This document shows positions 60,945 to 64,000 of a DNA stretch of 64,000 nucleotides, piece after piece. Origin of the DNA: Natronomonas aquatica. GTDB lineage: Archaea > Halobacteriota > Halobacteria > Halobacteriales > Haloarculaceae. A program made the position numbers and the translations under genes. The stretch lies in assembly GCF_024449025.1 (NCBI RefSeq), contig NZ_JAHLKM010000009.1, positions 20,629-84,628 of the forward strand, given 5' to 3'. Position 1 is the stretch's first letter, and the number at the start of each line of letters is the position of its first letter. The notes beneath the pieces are model-generated. The model was given only the letters and a program-made list of their open reading frames with translations, was not told the DNA's origin and did no database searches.

Positions 60945-61951
60945 GTGACCTACAGCCGATAATTGGCGTGACGATGGGTGATCCCGCCGGCATTGGCCCG
61001 GAAGTGATCGTGAAGGCCTACCGCCAACTCCACGACACCGGACGGCCGATCGTCGTCGGCGACGCAGACGTGCTTGGAGCGGCGACAGGGATCTGTGAGT
61101 CGGACCTTTCGATACAGCGTATAGAGACCGTGTCCGACGCACGGTTCGACCGCGAGACGATTCCAGTACTTGATCTCGACAACGTCGAGACGCTGGTCCG
61201 CGGTGAGGTCCGCGAGGAGTACGGTGCTGCTAGCCTAGAGTATATCGAGCGGGGGATAAAACTGGCGAAGGCTGGTGAGATCGACGGTATCACCACTGCC
61301 CCGATCAACAAGCAGGCAACAAAACTGGCCGGCAGTACATACGCCGGTCACACGGGGATGCTCGCGGATCGGACCAATACGTCTGAATATACGATGATGC
61401 TCATCGAGTCCGATCTCCGTGTGACACACGTCAGTACGCACGTTCCGCTCCGGGAAGCCTGCGAGCGGGTTACGATGTCGAACGTCTACAGTATTATCCG
61501 CTTGACCGCCGAGGCACTCTCTGATCTGGGGATCGAAGGCCCGACTGTAGGCGTCGCTGGGCTGAACCCGCACGCGAGCGACGGCGGTTTGCTGGGTGAC
61601 ACGGAGTCGGCCGAGATCGAACCGGCCGTAGAACGCGCCCGGGAGGAAGGAATCGACGCAGTCGGTCCTGAATCCCCGGACACGGTGTACGTTCGCGCGG
61701 CCCAAGGCGAGTTCGACTGTGTCGTCTCGATGTACCACGACCAGGGTCACATCCCGATTAAGATGTTGGGGTTCAGCAGCGGCGAGGCCGTTTCCGGTGT
61801 CAACGTGACCATCGGCCTGCCGATCATACGCACCAGCGTCGACCACGGAACAGCGTTCGACATCGCAGGGACGGGAGTCGCGTCCGAACGGAGTCTGCTT
61901 GACGCGTTCGGCGTCGCAGTCGATATGGCTCGTGCCCGGACTACAGGATAG
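60941..61951 (+). CDS. PdxA-family 4-phospho-hydroxythreonate/threonate dehydrogenase (PdxA2-like)
   Basis: A 336-aa NAD-dependent dehydrogenase of the PdxA family. Visible are GVTMGDPAGIGPEV, THVSTHVPLREAC (metal-binding His), NPHASDGGLLG and YHDQGHIPIKML with the second metal-binding His. In a B6-synthesising bacterium this would be PdxA, but here it follows an acid-sugar kinase. It therefore more likely oxidises 4-phospho-threonate or -erythronate to dihydroxyacetone phosphate (inferred). The start is GTG at 60941, overlapping the kinase stop by 4 nt. Confidence 0.88.
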   Translation: MSDLQPIIGVTMGDPAGIGPEVIVKAYRQLHDTGRPIVVGDADVLGAATGICESDLSIQRIETVSDARFDRETIPVLDLDNVETLVRGEVREEYGAASLEYIERGIKLAKAGEIDGITTAPINKQATKLAGSTYAGHTGMLADRTNTSEYTMMLIESDLRVTHVSTHVPLREACERVTMSNVYSIIRLTAEALSDLGIEGPTVGVAGLNPHASDGGLLGDTESAEIEPAVERAREEGIDAVGPESPDTVYVRAAQGEFDCVVSMYHDQGHIPIKMLGFSSGEAVSGVNVTIGLPIIRTSVDHGTAFDIAGTGVASERSLLDAFGVAVDMARARTTG

Positions 61952-62110
61952 AATCTTTTTTCGAACAGCTTTTACCGCATCGACTTTCACGAGGTCTCGG
62001 TACACTCCGTCCCTTCCAGTCTCGGATGGTCTCGGACACCCGGCTCTCCGAATACTCGATAACTTCTCGAAAGGTTGGAATCAAGCCCTGCAAGGTAGGG
62101 CGCTTGTTGA
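61952..62110. other. Short intergenic region between the PdxA-like gene and the truncated kinase
   Basis: No gene was recognised. T-rich sequence right after the PdxA-like stop (around 61954-61960, CTTTTTT) could be a haloarchaeal transcription terminator. Confidence 0.4.
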
Positions 62111-63931
62111 TCAATCCACAAGTTCGACGCCAGTGAATTCGAACCGGGCCCCGCCCTGCTCGCTCTCGGTCACGGTGATATCCCACCCGTGTGCCTCGGC
62201 GATTTGTTCGACGATCCGCAGCCCGAACCCGGTCCCATCCTCGTTGGTCGAGTACCCCGCAGTGAACACCTCCTCTCGGTCGGCTTCGGGGATGCCGGGG
62301 CCCGTGTCCGCCACGTAGAAGCCGTCCTCCGTCGCCCCGACAGACACCGTCACGTCCTCACCACCATGTTCGACTGCGTTGCGGTAGAGGTTCTCTATCA
62401 GTTGTTGGAGACGGCTCTCGTCGGCCCCGAGAGTGTGTGTCGTGTGGGTCTCAAGCGTTGCTGATCCAGTCTCCACGGTTTGCCAGCTGCGCTCGGCCAC
62501 GTCTGTGAGCCCAATAGGTTCGATTTCGCCCACTGTCTCGCCCCCCTGTGCCAATCTCAGCAGGTCCTCGATCAGCGCCTGGCTCCGGTCGAGCGCGTCG
62601 ACTGCCCGGACGAGGTGGTCGCTCTCGCAGGTTTCCTGTGCCAGTTCGAGACTCACCTCGGCCACGCTGAGTGGACTCCGCAGGTCGTGGCTGACGATAC
62701 CGGCGAACTCCTCCAATCGTTCGTTCTGGCGTTCGAGCGCTCGTCTGTTCTCGACAGACTCGGTGATGTTCTTTGAAACCGCCGTTACGTGGTCGATCTC
62801 CCCATCGTTGGGCCGAACGGGGACCGTTTGAATCCGGTACCGCTCACCCCCATAGTCCTGTTCGAACCTGTTGGCGTTCCCATCCAACGCCTCCTTGAAG
62901 TAGTGACAGAGTTCGTCGGCAATCTCGTCGGGAAACAGAGCGTGTGGTTTCCTGCCCGTGACATCGCTGCGAGACAGGCCGACGTTGCTCAGTTCTGCGC
63001 CACCGGCACGTACGCACTTTAGATCCGTGTCGATGAGGTATACCGCCCCATCGGGGAAGTTCTCGGCCAGTGTCTCGTACTGGTTTTTTATTCTCTGTAA
63101 CTCCTTTTCGCGCTCGTTGCGTGTGCGCGCAGTCGTTATGAGTTCACTGACCATCCGCAGGATACTGATGAACTCGTCCGACCATGCTTCCTGCTTCTCC
63201 ACCCAATCGAACCCAACGAAACCGACAAGTTCGTCGTTAGAAATCATCGGAGTGACGATCAACGACTCGATATTTTGCTCTTCGAGGAGTTCTTTTTCGG
63301 CTTCAGCTTCCGGGGGTAGTTCGGAAACGTTCGGAATGATGATTTTCTCGAAGTTTTTCAGTTTCTGTGTCCACCAGGGGAGAGTATCCTGCGGAAGGTC
63401 CTGAAGCATCTCGATCTGTGGCTCGACGCCCTCCGAACACCATTCATGCGTATTGCTGAGTGTTTCGGCCTCATGATCTATGTCGAAAATGTAGCTCCGG
63501 TCTGCATCGACAAGCGTCCCGATTTTTTCGAGTGTCCGATCAGTGAGAGTGTCAATATCACTCTCCTCTGTCTGGAGGAAATCGATAGAGAGTTCTGTGA
63601 GTTCGTTTGCGAGTGTTTGCAAGAACTGTATCCGTTGGTCACGCTGTTGTCGCTCGGTCAGGCTCCGGCCGATCCCGACGATACCGGTTGCGTCGCCGGT
63701 TTCGTCGGTCGAGTGAGCGCCGGTAAACTCGGTGAGGCGCGTCAACTCCTCTTGTCTGTCGGCCCGCTTGGCTTCGCGGCGGGCCTGGACGACGTTGCGG
63801 ATCCGGTTGGCCAGGATTTCGTACTGTTCGGTACCACGCCCCCTCCGGAGATAGTCGGTGACACCGGCAGCAATAGCGTCACTGGCGACTTCCTCACTGC
63901 CCTTCCCGATAAGCAGAATAAACGCCTGTGT
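62111..63931 (-). pseudogene. Histidine kinase (receiver-GAF-PAS-HK) truncated in its receiver domain
   Basis: The main body is intact: a GAF domain (DADRSYIFDIDHEAET), PAS (LAENFPDGAVYLIDTDLKCV), H-box VSHDLRSPLSVAEVS, and HATPase NLYRNAVEHGGED, DTGPGIPE, GTGFGLRIVEQ. Upstream, in the same frame, the sequence still encodes the last third of a receiver domain (FILLIGKGSEEVASDAI, GVTDYLRRGRGTEQYEIL). It then hits a TAA at 63932-63934; no ATG or GTG start is available, only a TTG at 63745. The N-terminal part of the receiver, including the phospho-acceptor Asp, is missing where an inverted repeat begins. The TTG could still yield a 544-aa kinase without receiver. Confidence 0.7.
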
Positions 63932-63933
63932 TT

Positions 63934-63997
63934 AATCACTAGCGGGCGGGGGATCACGTCGTGAGATCAAAGGCGTTGAAGCGGGAGAGTAGTGATT
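63934..63997. repeat. Short inverted repeat at the truncation point of the kinase
   Basis: AATCACTA (63934-63941) and TAGTGATT (63990-63997) are perfect 8-bp arms, each followed inward by a GCGGG-like stretch. The left arm starts exactly at the stop codon that ends the receiver-domain reading frame, so this may be a mini-insertion or the edge of an IS. The window ends 3 nt later, which prevents a decision. Confidence 0.45.
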
Positions 63998-64000
63998 GTG

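Overview
The window comes from a halophilic archaeon (class Halobacteria). The evidence is the high GC content of the core genes, the very acidic proteins, the TATA-like boxes about 27 nt upstream of many start codons (leaderless transcripts) and the gene set: PolD large subunit with an intein, PCNA, Hjc, NOG1, PhaE/PhaC, HalX response regulator and CbtA/CbtB. No tRNA, rRNA or CRISPR array was seen.

Layout. 1-2.0 kb: the first codons of a minus-strand regulator, then a nitrile hydratase operon (beta, then an alpha subunit fused to its activator). 2.0-5.1 kb: a 15-copy TAGAG microsatellite, an NSS-family transporter and a histidine kinase whose ATP-binding region carries a hairpin-forming expansion. 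5.1-9.1 kb: PHA synthase phaE-phaC, a lipase, a cupin and a small zinc protein. 9.2-14.5 kb: nucleoside phosphorylase family protein, Hjc, NOG1, a SIMPL protein, a DUF389 protein and a 55-aa protein. 14.7-26 kb: PolD large subunit with a mini-intein, a MutS-family ATPase, a SCO/TlpA/CcdA redox operon, a response regulator and a Hel308/Brr2-like helicase. 26-30.4 kb: lipoyl synthase and a 2-oxoacid dehydrogenase cluster in which E1-alpha is a decayed pseudogene while E1-beta and E2 are intact. 30.5-32.1 kb: PCNA and an AbrB/PIN toxin-antitoxin pair. 32.1-42.2 kb: an MFS transporter and a divergent cobalamin locus (chelatase, CbtB, CbtA and a 2Fe-2S protein one way; cobN, cbiC and cbiE the other). 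42.2-48.6 kb: small membrane protein, DnaK, GrpE, XPB-like helicase, TrkA-N protein and acyl-CoA dehydrogenase.

48.6-64 kb is accessory. It holds a complete IS200/IS605 element (tnpA, an RHH gene and tnpB) carrying two 54-bp double-hairpin insertions, a 108-bp MITE and a frameshifted tnpB element. These are followed by sensor kinases, an Lrp regulator, a PrsW protease, a PIN-domain remnant, a four-carbon acid-sugar kinase/PdxA pair and a kinase truncated at its receiver domain. The stretch from about 51.8 to 59.6 kb is visibly richer in A+T than the rest.

The most unusual signal is a class of compact double hairpins. Two 54-bp copies in the IS share the layout 5-[8-3-8]-6-[8-3-8]-5 (flank, stem-loop-stem, spacer, stem-loop-stem, flank). 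Their stem sequences differ but every stem is fully paired. One copy interrupts tnpA in frame but with a stop codon. The other sits in a right-end hairpin whose uninterrupted version is still present at the left end of the same element. A histidine kinase gene 44 kb away carries two 45-bp coding units built from four hairpins of the same geometry.
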